From Jiangella alkaliphila (GTDB lineage Bacteria > Actinomycetota > Actinomycetes > Jiangellales > Jiangellaceae): a stretch of 64,000 bases of DNA. The stretch lies in NCBI RefSeq assembly GCF_900105925.1, contig NZ_LT629791.1, forward strand, positions 3,817,278 through 3,881,277. The letters run 5' to 3'. Positions 50,598 through 59,685 of the stretch are shown here, in pieces. Both the position numbers and the translations under genes were made by a program. The notes under the pieces were generated by a model, which was given only the letters and a program-made list of their open reading frames with translations, made no database searches and had not been told where the DNA came from. Numbering within the stretch: position 1 is the first letter of the stretch; each line of letters opens with the position of its first letter.

Positions 50598-51884
50598 TCA
50601 GCGCGCCGGGCCCATCTCGTCGCGGTCGAAGATGACCTCGCCGCGGACGTAGGTCGTGTGCACCCGCAGGTCGGAGTCCAGGACGACGATGTCGGCCATG
50701 CGGCCGGGGGTGAGCCGGCCGCGGTCGGCCAGGCCGAGCGACTCGGCGGGCACGGCGGAGGCCATCCGCAGCGCGTCGGACAGCGAGATGCCGCCGTCGC
50801 GGACGACGGTGCGCACCGCGTCGCCGACCCGGGTGAGGCTGCCGGCGAGGGTCCCGGTCGGCGTCCGCACCGCGTTCTCGGTGACCTCGACCTCGGTGCC
50901 GTCCCAGCGCCGTTGCCGCCCGAGCGGCAGGCCGGAGGTGTCGCACCCGTCGCTGACCAGCATGAGCCGCTCCCAGCCGGCGACGTCGAGGGCGAACCGG
51001 AGCATCTCCGGCGCCACATGGACGCCGTCGCCGATCAGCTCGCAGCGCACCCGCGGATCGGTCAGCAGCGCCGGCACCGGGCCGGGCTCACGGTGGTGGA
51101 CCGGCGGCAGCGCGTTGAACAGGTGCGCCGCGCGGTCCAGCCCGCGCCCGATGGCGGCCTTGGCCTGCTGGTACGAGGCTCCAGAGTGGCCGAGCGACGG
51201 GTGCACGCCGGCGTCGGCGAGCCGGGCGACGGTGTCCATGCCGTCGGGCAGTTCGGGCGCGAGCGTGACCACCTGGATGGCGCCGTCGCCGGCCTCGAGC
51301 AGGGCGTCGACGGCCGCCGCGGACGGAAGCCGCAGGTGCTCGCGCCGGTGCGCGCCGTGCTGGGCCGGCGCGAGGAACGGCCCCTCGACGTGGATGCCCA
51401 GCAGCTCGATGCCCAGCCCGCCGGCCAGTCGGCCGCGCAGCGAGGCCAGCCCGGCCAGCGTCTGGTGCAGCTGGGTGGCCTCGACGCTCGCGGTGGTCGC
51501 CAGGCAGGCGGTGACGCCGCCGGCCGCCAGCCAGCGGGAGATGCGGGTGCCGGCCGCGGCGTCGGCGGTCATGAAGTTCGCGCCCAGGCCGCCGTGGACG
51601 TGGGTGTCGACGAAGCCCGGCGCGACGATGCGGCCGGTGACGTCGTGGACGATGTCGACCCGGACGGCGTCGGTGGGATCGGTCCCCGCGGGGACCTCAC
51701 CGGCGGCGATGGTCTGGATGACGCCGTTGCCGAACACCACGGTGCCCGGAGCCAGCCGGCCGTCGGACCACAGCAGCGTCCCGCCGGTCAGTGCCGTGCG
51801 CACCGGCCGGGCCGGCCGCTTCGGCCGGTCGTCGGGGTCGGGATGGTCGCCCGGCGACGGCACTCCTCCGCCCGGGGCCGTCAC
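50598..51884 (-). CDS. nagA: N-acetylglucosamine-6-phosphate deacetylase
   Basis: Removes the acetyl group from GlcNAc-6-phosphate in amino-sugar recycling. The 428-residue amidohydrolase has the metal site APGFVDTHVHGGLGANFM, GIHVEGPFLAP (catalytic Glu), SLGHSGAS, AAHLFNALPPVHHREPG and LVSDGCDTSGLP. The first 30 residues are a Pro/Asp-rich extension absent from most homologues; GGAGGTGTGCC before the GTG supports this start. No nagB or transporter is nearby. Confidence 0.92.
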   Translation of the reverse strand: MTAPGGGVPSPGDHPDPDDRPKRPARPVRTALTGGTLLWSDGRLAPGTVVFGNGVIQTIAAGEVPAGTDPTDAVRVDIVHDVTGRIVAPGFVDTHVHGGLGANFMTADAAAGTRISRWLAAGGVTACLATTASVEATQLHQTLAGLASLRGRLAGGLGIELLGIHVEGPFLAPAQHGAHRREHLRLPSAAAVDALLEAGDGAIQVVTLAPELPDGMDTVARLADAGVHPSLGHSGASYQQAKAAIGRGLDRAAHLFNALPPVHHREPGPVPALLTDPRVRCELIGDGVHVAPEMLRFALDVAGWERLMLVSDGCDTSGLPLGRQRRWDGTEVEVTENAVRTPTGTLAGSLTRVGDAVRTVVRDGGISLSDALRMASAVPAESLGLADRGRLTPGRMADIVVLDSDLRVHTTYVRGEVIFDRDEMGPAR

Positions 51885-52081
51885 GGCACACCTCCAAGCC
51901 GCCCGGCGAAGCCGGCGGCGACCACGTCGTCTGCCCCAGACCGCACCAGCGCGATCTCACTTTCGTAGCCGCTGGTCATGTCACTGCAGGGAAGATACCC
52001 GACATAGTCGCCCGGCTAACCAACCGGATGGGGTGGATCCGGACGGGCGGTCGGCGGCGACGATACGGCACACTCTGGGCC

Positions 52082-53203
52082 ATGCGGATCCTGGTTGCAC
52101 CGGACAAGTTCGCCGGCACGCTCACCGCCGTCGAAGCCGCCGACGCCATCGCCGAGGGCTGGCGCCGCTCCGCACCCGGCGACGAGGTCGTGGCGGTCCC
52201 GATGGCCGACGGCGGGCCCGGTTTCGTCGACGTCCTGCACTCCAGTCTGGGCGGCGAGCTGCTCGCGTCGATCGTCACCGGGCCGCTCGGCGAGCCGGTC
52301 CCGGCGACGTTCCTGCTGGCCGGGGACGCCGCGTACATCGAGTCGGCGCAGGCCTGCGGGCTGGCGCTGCTGCCGCTGGGCGACGACGGCCGCACCCCGG
52401 TCCCGGGCGCCGCGGCACGGGCGTCGACGTACGGCGTCGGCGAGCTGGTCGCGCATGCCGTCGACGCGGGGGCGCGGCGGGTCGTGGTGGGGCTGGGCGG
52501 GTCGGGGACGAACGACGGCGGCGCCGGCCTGCTCGCGGCGCTCGACGCGGCGGGGGAGCCGTCCGGCGCTCTGCGCGGCGGGCCCGAAGCGCTGGCCGGG
52601 CTGACGTCGCTGGACGTCGCGCCGGCGCTGGCCAGGCTCGACGGCGTCCAGCTGGTCGCCGCCTCCGACGTCGACAACCCGCTGCTCGGGCTGCGTGGCG
52701 CCACCAACGTGTTCGGCCCGCAGAAGGGCCTGGTCACCGACGCCGACCGGCTGGCCGCCGACGGCGCGTTGACGACGTTCGCCGACCTGGCCGACCGGCG
52801 CGTGGCCGACCACCGGGGCGCGGGAGCGGCGGGCGGGCTGGGCTACGGGCTGCTGCTGCTCGGCGGCGTCCGCGAGCCCGGCTTCGACACCGTCGCGCAC
52901 GCCGTCGGCCTGGCCGACCTCGTCGGCGGCGTCGACCTCGTCATCACGGGGGAGGGGAAGCTGGACTGGCAGTCCCTGAGCGGCAAGGTGGTGTCCGGGC
53001 TGGCGGCGCTGGCCGGGCCGGCGCTGCGTCCGTGCATCGCGTTCGCCGGCGCGGTGCAGGTCGGCAATCGGGAACTGCGGGTCAACGGCATCGAGGCGGC
53101 GTACTCGATGGTCGACATGGTCGGCACCGAGGAGTCGTTCGGGCGGCCGCACGAGAGCCTGGCCGCCGTGGCCGAGCGCGTGGCCAAGACGTGGAGCCGC
53201 TGA
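52082..53203 (+). CDS. Glycerate kinase (GarK/GlxK type)
   Basis: Phosphorylates glycerate, feeding glyoxylate or serine metabolites into glycolysis. The 373-residue protein has MRILVAPDKFAGTLTAVEAA, PMADGGPGFVD, VVVGLGGSGTNDGGAGLLAA and DLVITGEGKLDWQSLSGKV, all typical of the type 1 glycerate kinase fold. It corresponds to mycobacterial Rv2205c, next to the iron-sulfur protein gene as here. Start ATG 52082 is the only one matching the family N-terminus. Confidence 0.93.
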   Translation: MRILVAPDKFAGTLTAVEAADAIAEGWRRSAPGDEVVAVPMADGGPGFVDVLHSSLGGELLASIVTGPLGEPVPATFLLAGDAAYIESAQACGLALLPLGDDGRTPVPGAAARASTYGVGELVAHAVDAGARRVVVGLGGSGTNDGGAGLLAALDAAGEPSGALRGGPEALAGLTSLDVAPALARLDGVQLVAASDVDNPLLGLRGATNVFGPQKGLVTDADRLAADGALTTFADLADRRVADHRGAGAAGGLGYGLLLLGGVREPGFDTVAHAVGLADLVGGVDLVITGEGKLDWQSLSGKVVSGLAALAGPALRPCIAFAGAVQVGNRELRVNGIEAAYSMVDMVGTEESFGRPHESLAAVAERVAKTWSR

Positions 53204-53288
53204 GACTCGTTGACAGGGAAGGAATGTCCTTTCACCGAGTGGCGTTGTAGCGTTAAGACGTAGTCCGACTTCGGAGCGGGAGAACGAG

Positions 53289-53636
53289 ATGACGGTTCAG
53301 GAACAGGTCACCGACGGTGTCGTGCTGACGGACGGCGCGGCCTCCAAGGTGAAGGCGCTGCTCGACCAGGAGGGCCGCGACGACCTGGCACTGCGCATCG
53401 CCGTCCAGCCCGGTGGCTGTTCGGGCCTGCGCTACCAGCTGTTCTTCGACGAGCGGTCCCTCGACGGCGACGTCGTCAAGGGCTTCGGCGGCGTCAACGT
53501 CGTGGTCGACCGCATGAGCGCCCCGTACCTCGGCGGCGCCACGATCGACTTCGTCGACACCATCGAGAAGCAGGGCTTCACCATCGACAACCCCAACGCC
53601 GGGGGTTCCTGCGCCTGCGGCGACTCTTTCCACTGA
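53289..53636 (+). CDS. erpA: A-type iron-sulfur carrier (ErpA/HesB family)
   Basis: Carries and inserts Fe-S clusters into target enzymes. The 115-residue protein has the three conserved cysteines: Cys44 in PGGCSGLRYQLFFDE and Cys108/Cys110 in GGSCACGDSFH. Nearby Fe-S enzymes in the window include LipA, NadA and the Rieske protein QcrA. The ATG is preceded by GGGAGAACGAG. A strong bidirectional terminator follows. Confidence 0.94.
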   Translation: MTVQEQVTDGVVLTDGAASKVKALLDQEGRDDLALRIAVQPGGCSGLRYQLFFDERSLDGDVVKGFGGVNVVVDRMSAPYLGGATIDFVDTIEKQGFTIDNPNAGGSCACGDSFH

Positions 53637-53645
53637 TCCACGCTG

Positions 53646-53675
53646 AAGGCCCCCGGGCGTTCGTCCGGGGGCTTT
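53646..53675. terminator. Terminator between erpA and tusA
   Basis: GCCCCCGG (53649-53656) pairs with CCGGGGGC (53665-53672) with an 8-nt loop. AAG lies on one side and TTTCT on the other, so it suits ending erpA and also the convergent tusA operon. Confidence 0.85.
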
Positions 53676-53688
53676 CTGCTGCCCGGCG

Positions 53689-53913
53689 TCAGTGCAGGCG
53701 GCGGACGGTGTAGGCGTCGTCGCCCGTCGCGCCCAGGTACTCGTGCGCGCGCATGCGGCACCACGCCGGCACATCCGACGCAGCCGCCGGGTCGTCGGCC
53801 AGGACGGTCACCGTCTCGCCGACCTTGACGTCGCCGATGTGCTTGGCCAGCTCGATGATCGGCAGCGGGCAGCGCATTCCGCGGCAGTCGAGCACGAGTG
53901 TCGCGTCGGTCAC
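53689..53913 (-). CDS. TusA-family sulfur carrier
   Basis: A 74-residue protein with LVLDCRGMRCPLPIIELAKH: Cys15 in the CPLP motif is the persulfide carrier of the TusA/YeeD family. The VGETVTVLADDPAAASDVPAWCR segment is the second half of the fold. The GTG overlaps the cysteine desulfurase stop by 4 bp (GTGA), so it probably accepts sulfur directly from that enzyme. The final recipient is unknown. Confidence 0.9.
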   Translation of the reverse strand: MTDATLVLDCRGMRCPLPIIELAKHIGDVKVGETVTVLADDPAAASDVPAWCRMRAHEYLGATGDDAYTVRRLH

Positions 53914-55106
53914 AGTGCCTCCAGACCGGCCCGCAGCCGGGTGACGACGTCGACCACCGCGGCGAGGAAGCGGTCGACGTCGTCGCGGGTGGCGTCGCGG
54001 GTCAGCGAGACCCGCACGTTGCCGTGCGTCAGCGCGCCCATCGCCGCCAGGACGTGGCTGGGCCGCAGCGTGCTGGACGTGCACGACGATCCACTGGAGA
54101 TCGCGAACCCGGCCCGGTCCAGCTCGCTGACCAGCGCCTCGCCGTCGAGGTAGAGGCACGAGAACGTCACCAGGTGTGGCAGCCGCAGCGTCGGGTGGCC
54201 GACGACGTCGACGTCGGCCAGCAGCTGCGGGACTCGGGCGCGGATGTGGTCGACCAGTTCGCGCTGCCGTTCGGCGACCTGCTCCGCCTCGTCCCAGCGG
54301 GCCCGTAGCGCCGCCGCGGCCGCCAGCGCGCCGGGCACGTTCTCGAACCCCGGCGCCCGGCCGCCGCCGCGCTCGTCGTCGGGCAGCGGGGAGCGCCAGC
54401 GCACGTCGCGGCGGATCGCCAGCACGCCCACGCCGGCCGGGCCGCCCCACTTGTGCGCGCTGGCCGTCAGCACCGACCAGCGCCGGGGGAGTGGCACGCG
54501 CCCGGCCGCCTGCGCGGCGTCGACCAGCAGCGGGACGCCGCGGGCGTCGACCTCGTCGACCGGCTGGACGGTGCCGACCTCGTGGTTGGCCGCCTGCAGG
54601 CAGGCCAGCACGGTGTTGTCGCCGAGCGCGGCGCCGAACTCGGCGGCGTCGACCAGGCCGTCGCGGTCGACGCCCACCTCTGTGGTCGTGGTGCCCTCGT
54701 GCCGGGCCAGGTGGGCCGCGGACTGCAGCACCGCGGAGTGCTCCACGGCGGAGACCGCGACCGTCCGCGGGCCGTCGCCCTGACGCCGTCGCGCCGCCAC
54801 CGTCCCCAGCATGCCCAGCTGGATCGCCTGCGTCCCGCTCGCCGTGAACGTCACCTCGTCGGGCCGGGCGCCCAGGACCGCGGCGACGATCTCGCGGGCG
54901 TTGTCCAGCAGCAGCCGGGCCCGCCGGGCCGAGCCGTACAGGCGGGCCGGATCGGCCCAGCCCTCGTCGGCCGCGGCCAGCAGGACCTCGCGGGCGGCGG
55001 GGTGCAGCGGCTCCGTCGAAGCGGCGTCGAAGTACCCCGGCGGCGCGGCCCCTGGCGGCACCGGGCCGGCCACGTCCGATGGCGCCGACACGCCGCGCGT
55101 GCTCAT
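53910..55106 (-). CDS. Cysteine desulfurase (NifS/IscS-like)
   Basis: A 398-residue PLP enzyme that takes sulfur from cysteine. It shows YFDAASTEPLHPAAREVLL, ANHEVGTVQP, VDAAQAAG, the PLP lysine in LTASAHKWGGPAG and the mobile sulfur-bearing cysteine in SSGSSCTSSTLRPSHVL. The loop cysteine context resembles group I (IscS/NifS) enzymes. Coupled to the TusA-like carrier; erpA faces it across a terminator. Confidence 0.92.
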   Translation of the reverse strand: MSTRGVSAPSDVAGPVPPGAAPPGYFDAASTEPLHPAAREVLLAAADEGWADPARLYGSARRARLLLDNAREIVAAVLGARPDEVTFTASGTQAIQLGMLGTVAARRRQGDGPRTVAVSAVEHSAVLQSAAHLARHEGTTTTEVGVDRDGLVDAAEFGAALGDNTVLACLQAANHEVGTVQPVDEVDARGVPLLVDAAQAAGRVPLPRRWSVLTASAHKWGGPAGVGVLAIRRDVRWRSPLPDDERGGGRAPGFENVPGALAAAAALRARWDEAEQVAERQRELVDHIRARVPQLLADVDVVGHPTLRLPHLVTFSCLYLDGEALVSELDRAGFAISSGSSCTSSTLRPSHVLAAMGALTHGNVRVSLTRDATRDDVDRFLAAVVDVVTRLRAGLEAL

Positions 55107-55142
55107 CGAGTACCTCCCGGAATGATGGCGAAGGGCAACCGC

Positions 55143-55148
55143 TAGGGT
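55143..55148 (+). promoter_or_regulatory. Candidate -10 element of ctaCDF
   Basis: TAGGGT, 88 nt before the ctaC GTG and divergent from the desulfurase gene. No clear -35; a leadered transcript would result. Confidence 0.3.
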
Positions 55149-55236
55149 TGGCCGCGACAGGAGAAGTTTGCTCTCGCCATGGTGCCGGTTGCCAATTCGC
55201 CCGGCCGGCGAGCGGGTCGAAAGAGAAGGGCGCCTC

Positions 55237-56091
55237 GTGAGTCAGTCTGGCAGGGTCCGACCGGCACGTCGCCGGGCCGCGACCGCCGCCGTTCTCCTTC
55301 TCGGCACGATGCTCGTGCTGGGTGGTTGCTCGGCACAGCAGCGCGACGATTGGTCGCGCCTGGCACTCCCCGAGCCCGCCACGGAGGAGACGCCGCTGAT
55401 CGGCAACCTGTGGATCGGCTCGTGGATCGCCGCGTTCGCGGTCGGCGTGCTGGTCTGGGGCCTGATCATCTGGGCGGTCGTCGCCTATCGCCGGCGCGAC
55501 GACGAACTGCCGAAGCAGACGCGGTTCAACATCCCGATCGAGTTCCTGTACACGGTCGCGCCGCTGTTCGTGCTGGTCCCGCTGTTCTGGTTCACGGTCG
55601 ACCACCAGGAGCAGGTCACCGAGCTCTCCGACGACCCCGACGTCACCATCGGCGTCATCGGCCAGCAGTGGTCCTGGACGTTCAACTACATGGACGAAGA
55701 GGTCAACGACGTCGGCACCATCAATGACCGGCCGACCCTTTACCTGCCGGTCAACCAGACCGTGCGCTTCGACCTCATGTCGCCCGACGTCATCCACTCG
55801 TTCTGGATCCCGGCGTTCTACATGAAGATGGACGTCATCCCGGGCCACGACAACGCCTTCCAGGTCACGCCCGACCGCGAGGGCAGCTACGTGGGCCGGT
55901 GCGCCGAGCTGTGCGGCGCGTACCACCAGTCCATGCTGTTCAACGTCGAAGTGGTCTCCGAGCAGGAGTACCAGGACCACATCGAGAGCCTCCGCGAGGC
56001 TGGTCAGGACACCATCATCGAGCCGCCGATCCGCGGAGCTTACGACGACGAGGTCCTCGACGACGAGAACACAGGCGGTGACCACGAATGA
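55237..56091 (+). CDS. ctaC: Cytochrome c oxidase subunit II
   Basis: Receives electrons from cytochrome c (in actinobacteria the di-haem QcrC) through the CuA centre. The 284-residue protein has a lipoprotein-type signal ([15 protein letters not shown]), two transmembrane helices ([31 protein letters not shown]) and the CuA ligands [14 protein letters not shown] with the partner His in [13 protein letters not shown] 55237 is chosen because a longer frame upstream adds a non-signal sequence. It overlaps ctaD by 4 bp. Confidence 0.95.
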   Translation: MSQSGRVRPARRRAATAAVLLLGTMLVLGGCSAQQRDDWSRLALPEPATEETPLIGNLWIGSWIAAFAVGVLVWGLIIWAVVAYRRRDDELPKQTRFNIPIEFLYTVAPLFVLVPLFWFTVDHQEQVTELSDDPDVTIGVIGQQWSWTFNYMDEEVNDVGTINDRPTLYLPVNQTVRFDLMSPDVIHSFWIPAFYMKMDVIPGHDNAFQVTPDREGSYVGRCAELCGAYHQSMLFNVEVVSEQEYQDHIESLREAGQDTIIEPPIRGAYDDEVLDDENTGGDHE

Positions 56092-57809
56092 CGACCTATC
56101 TGGAGCGCACCGCCGCCGCCGGCGCGGTCGCCCGGCCGGTGCGCAAGGGCAACGTGGTCGTCCGGTGGATCACGTCCACCGACCACAAGATCATCGGGTA
56201 CATGTACCTGATCGCGTCGTTCGGGTTCTTCCTGTTCGGCGGCATCCTGGCGCTGTTCATCCGGGCCGAGCTGTTCTCGCCCGGCCGCCAGGTGGTCAGC
56301 GACGAGATGTACAACCAGCTGTTCACCATGCACGGCACGATCATGCTGCTGCTGTTCGCGACACCGCTGTTCATCGGCTTCGGCAACATCATCGCGCCGT
56401 TGCAGATCGGCGCGCCCGACGTCGCGTTCCCGCGGCTGAACATGTTCAGCTTCTATCTGTTCCTGTTCGGCGGGCTCATCGTCTGCGCCGGCTTCATCAC
56501 GCCGGGCGGTGCGGCCGACTTCGGCTGGTTCGCCTACGCGCCGCTGCACAACACCGTCTACAGTCCGAACGTCGGTGGTGACCTCTGGGTCGCCGGCCTG
56601 GCGATGAGCGGTTTCGGCACCATCTTCGGCGCCGTCAACTTCGTCACGACGATCGTCTGCATGCGCGCGCCCGGCATCACGATGTTCCGGATGCCGATCT
56701 TCACGTGGAACATCCTCATCACCAGCATCCTGGTGCTGATCGCGTTCCCGCTGCTGGCGGCCGCGCTGTTCGCGATGTTCGCCGACCGGAACCTCGGCAC
56801 CCACATCTACGATCCAACGGCCGGTGGTGCGGTCCTCTGGCAACACCTGTTCTGGTTCTTCGGCCATCCCGAGGTCTACATCATCGCGTTGCCGTTCTTC
56901 GGCATCATCACCGAAGTCATACCCGTGTTCAGCCGAAAACCCTTGTTCGGCTACAAGGGTCTGGTGTTCGCGACGCTGTCCATCGCGGGTCTGTCCGTCG
57001 CGGTGTGGGCGCACCACATGTACGTCACCGGAGCGGTGAATCTACCGTTCTTCGCGGCCATGACCATGCTGATCGCCATCCCGACCGGGCTGAAGTTCTT
57101 CGCCTGGATCGGCACCATGTGGCGCGGCTCGATCACGTTCGAGACACCGATGCTGTTCGCCATCGGCTTCCTCGTGACGTTCCTGTTCGGCGGCCTGACC
57201 GGCATCATCCTGGCGTCGCCGCCGCTGGACTTCCACGTGTCCGACACCTATTTCGTCGTGGCGCATTTCCACTACGTCGTGTTCGGCACGGTCGTGTTCG
57301 CGATGTTCTCCGGGTTCTATTTCTGGTGGCCCAAGTTCACCGGCCGCATGCTGAACGAACGCCTGGGCAAGGTGCATTTCTGGCTGTTGTTCATCGGCTT
57401 CCACGGCACCTTCATGGTCCAGCACTGGCTGGGCGTCGAGGGCTTCCCGCGGCGTTACTCCGACTACGACGCCGCCGACGGGTTCACGTTCCTCAACCAG
57501 TTCTCGTCGGTGTTCGCCTTCGTCCTCGCCGCGTCGACGCTGCCGTTCCTGTGGAACGTCTGGCAGACCCGCCTCGCCCCCAAGGTCGAGGTCGACGACC
57601 CGTGGGGCTTCGGCAACTCGCTCGAGTGGGCCACGTCCTGCCCGCCGCCCCGGCACAACTTCACGTCGCTGCCGCGGGTGCGTAGCGAGCGGCCGGCGTT
57701 CGACCTCAAGTACCCCGAGGCCGCGGCCGTGTCGCAGAAGAAACCCGTACCCGCGGGGCTACTCACCCAGACACTCGGCCCGCCTGACATCGAGGAGGAC
57801 GGCAAGTGA
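56088..57809 (+). CDS. ctaD: Cytochrome c oxidase subunit I
   Basis: The catalytic haem a/a3-CuB subunit that reduces oxygen and pumps protons, 573 residues with twelve or more transmembrane helices. Signatures include [16 protein letters not shown] (haem a ligand), [10 protein letters not shown] (CuB His and crosslinked Tyr), [12 protein letters not shown] (CuB His pair) and [15 protein letters not shown] (haem ligands). The D- and K-channel regions appear intact. Cotranscribed with ctaC and ctaF, with 4-bp overlaps on both sides. Confidence 0.98.
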   Translation: MTTYLERTAAAGAVARPVRKGNVVVRWITSTDHKIIGYMYLIASFGFFLFGGILALFIRAELFSPGRQVVSDEMYNQLFTMHGTIMLLLFATPLFIGFGNIIAPLQIGAPDVAFPRLNMFSFYLFLFGGLIVCAGFITPGGAADFGWFAYAPLHNTVYSPNVGGDLWVAGLAMSGFGTIFGAVNFVTTIVCMRAPGITMFRMPIFTWNILITSILVLIAFPLLAAALFAMFADRNLGTHIYDPTAGGAVLWQHLFWFFGHPEVYIIALPFFGIITEVIPVFSRKPLFGYKGLVFATLSIAGLSVAVWAHHMYVTGAVNLPFFAAMTMLIAIPTGLKFFAWIGTMWRGSITFETPMLFAIGFLVTFLFGGLTGIILASPPLDFHVSDTYFVVAHFHYVVFGTVVFAMFSGFYFWWPKFTGRMLNERLGKVHFWLLFIGFHGTFMVQHWLGVEGFPRRYSDYDAADGFTFLNQFSSVFAFVLAASTLPFLWNVWQTRLAPKVEVDDPWGFGNSLEWATSCPPPRHNFTSLPRVRSERPAFDLKYPEAAAVSQKKPVPAGLLTQTLGPPDIEEDGK

Positions 57810-58198
57810 AGATCGAGGGCGTGATCTTCGCCATCGTCGCGGTCTTCTGCGCGGTGGTCACCCCCGTCTACTGGTTCATGTCCGAGGACCCGACCGGCAC
57901 GACCGCGCTCGTGCTGACGTTCGGCCTCGGCGCCATGATCGCCTTCTACTTCCTGCTGCTGTCGCGTCGCATGCCTCCCCGTCCGGAGGACCGCGACGGC
58001 GAGGTCGAGGAGATGGCCGGCGAGTACGGCTTCTACAGCCCGCACTCGTGGTGGCCGCTGGCCGCCGCCGGCGCGGTGTCGGTGGTCTTCATCGGGCTGG
58101 TGTTCGCCTGGTTCATCTTCATCATCGGTGTCGCGCTGGCCGCCATGGCCACCGTCGGCTGGGTGTTCGAGTACTACCGCGGCGAGTACGCCCACTGA
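57806..58198 (+). CDS. ctaF: Cytochrome c oxidase subunit IV (actinobacterial CtaF)
   Basis: A 130-residue membrane subunit found in actinobacterial aa3 oxidases. Four transmembrane segments: [58 protein letters not shown] and [17 protein letters not shown]. The loop [21 protein letters not shown] is conserved in the family. GTG start overlaps ctaD by 4 bp. Subunit III (ctaE) is not here; it may lie beyond qcrC, as in mycobacteria. Confidence 0.93.
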   Translation: MKIEGVIFAIVAVFCAVVTPVYWFMSEDPTGTTALVLTFGLGAMIAFYFLLLSRRMPPRPEDRDGEVEEMAGEYGFYSPHSWWPLAAAGAVSVVFIGLVFAWFIFIIGVALAAMATVGWVFEYYRGEYAH

Positions 58199-58208
58199 TC
58201 CGCCCATC

Positions 58209-58253
58209 GAGCGCCGCCCATGGGTCGTTTTGTCCCGCGGGCGGCGCTCTTTG
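58209..58253 (+). terminator. Rho-independent terminator of ctaCDF
   Basis: GAGCGCCGCCC (58209-58219) is perfectly complementary to GGGCGGCGCTC (58239-58249), followed by TTT. It lies 11 bp after the ctaF stop. Confidence 0.87.
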
Positions 58254-58352
58254 TCGTATCGTGACGTTCCGTCGGCGGCTGTGAGGTTTCGGTGTGGCCC
58301 CGGCGGGTTACCTCACTGATGTAGCCACCCGACATCCTCGGAGGAGGTCGCG

Positions 58353-58556
58353 ATGTTGTCGCACCCTCTGACGGCGAAGATCCGCCGTGTGGACGACACC
58401 CTGCGCACGCTGGTGGAGCGGCGCGGCCACAGCGACGACCCCGCCGACGTCCTCCAGGCGACCGAGACCATCGACCACTGGCTCGACGAACGCCTCGCCC
58501 TCATGAAGACCCGCGACGGCGGCACCGACCTCGCCACCTCCGACCGCCGCCGCTGA
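58353..58556 (+). CDS. Small hypothetical protein
   Basis: A 67-residue helical protein, MLSHPLTAKIRRVDDTLRTL, then VERRGHSDDPADVLQATETI and DHWLDERLALM. Not recognised. GGAGGAGG precedes the ATG at good spacing, and codon third positions are GC-rich like true genes. It lies between the ctaCDF terminator and a convergent transporter gene. Confidence 0.6.
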   Translation: MLSHPLTAKIRRVDDTLRTLVERRGHSDDPADVLQATETIDHWLDERLALMKTRDGGTDLATSDRRR

Positions 58557-58584
58557 CGCCTGCGACCCCGCGCTGCTCGCCGGG

Positions 58585-59541
58585 TCAGGGCTCCGCGACC
58601 GGCCGGGCGATGTCGTCGCACGTGACGTCCAGCGCGTCTCGATGCTGCCCTGCGCCCGCCGACCCCACCGGCACAGTGGCCGGTTCGGGTTCCTTGTCCT
58701 TCGACGTCGCGAGAACCGAACCGACGAGGATGAGGCCGAACCCGAGGGCGGTGAACACCGTGATCCGCTCGTCCAGCACCAGCACCCCGAGCAGCAGCGC
58801 CACCGCCGGGTTCACGTAGGTGATGACGGTGGCCCGGCTCGGCCCGACCTCCGCGACCAGCGCGAAGAACACCAGGAACGCCGCCACCGTGCACACGACG
58901 CCGAGGCCGGTGATGCTGAGCCAGACCTCACCCGACAGCGGCTCGCCGGGCCACTGCGCCAGGCCGAGGGGCAGGTACAGCACCGCCGACGCCGTCAGCG
59001 ACGCCGCCATCACGCCGAGACCCGGCAGGTGCGACAGCCACCGCGACAGGATGATCGGGCCGACGGCATAGCAGACCGCGGTGCCTGCGACCGCGAGCAC
59101 CGGCGCCGGGCTGCTCGCCTCGACGTCGAAGCCGACCAGCGCGGCGACGCCGGCGAACCCGACCAGCAGGCCGGCCAGCCGCCGCCCGCCCGGGCGCTCG
59201 GTGCCCATGCCCCACACCAGCACGGCGCCTACCAGCGGCACGGCCGCGACGAGCAGGCCGGTGAGCGAGCTGGACAGCTCCTGCTCGGCGTACCCGAGCA
59301 GGTACCACGGGATGCAGACCTCGATGAGCGTGAAGGCGAGCAGCGGCCGCCAGTAGGGGACCAGGGGGCGCAGGTACCCTCGCCGCGCCGCCAGCGGTAA
59401 CAACAGTGCCGCGCCGATGGCCGTCCGCGCCAGCACGATCGAGGCCGGCGTCAGTTCGTCGACGGCGACCTTGATGAGCATGTAGGGGATCCCCCAGATG
59501 ATCCCCAGCGCGATGAAGAGCATCCACCCTCGACGGGACAC
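58585..59541 (-). CDS. EamA/DMT-family transporter
   Basis: A 318-residue drug/metabolite transporter with two EamA repeats and about ten transmembrane helices. The N-terminus RGWMLFIALGIIWGIPYMLIK and the repeat-2 segment VITYVNPAVALLLGVLVLDE are typical. Substrates of the family range from amino acids to nucleosides and drugs; none can be assigned. The GTG 59541 follows GGAGGCA. It sits in the gap between ctaCDF and qcrCAB. Confidence 0.87.
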   Translation of the reverse strand: MSRRGWMLFIALGIIWGIPYMLIKVAVDELTPASIVLARTAIGAALLLPLAARRGYLRPLVPYWRPLLAFTLIEVCIPWYLLGYAEQELSSSLTGLLVAAVPLVGAVLVWGMGTERPGGRRLAGLLVGFAGVAALVGFDVEASSPAPVLAVAGTAVCYAVGPIILSRWLSHLPGLGVMAASLTASAVLYLPLGLAQWPGEPLSGEVWLSITGLGVVCTVAAFLVFFALVAEVGPSRATVITYVNPAVALLLGVLVLDERITVFTALGFGLILVGSVLATSKDKEPEPATVPVGSAGAGQHRDALDVTCDDIARPVAEP

Positions 59542-59685
59542 ACTGCCTCCTCGACCATCGCGCGCCCCATCCCACCCGAGAGAGGGCGGAACGCGTCGTC
59601 CACAGCGAATCTTGGCGGCGGCAGTTGTCCACATTTCGGCGATCGGCGGTTGAGCCGAAGAGCCGGGCGGGGGAGTGTCGCCTCC

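Noticed and set aside
53204-53288. TTGACA at about 53209 as a -35 box for erpA
   Set aside because: No TANNNT element is found at 16-19 bp spacing downstream.
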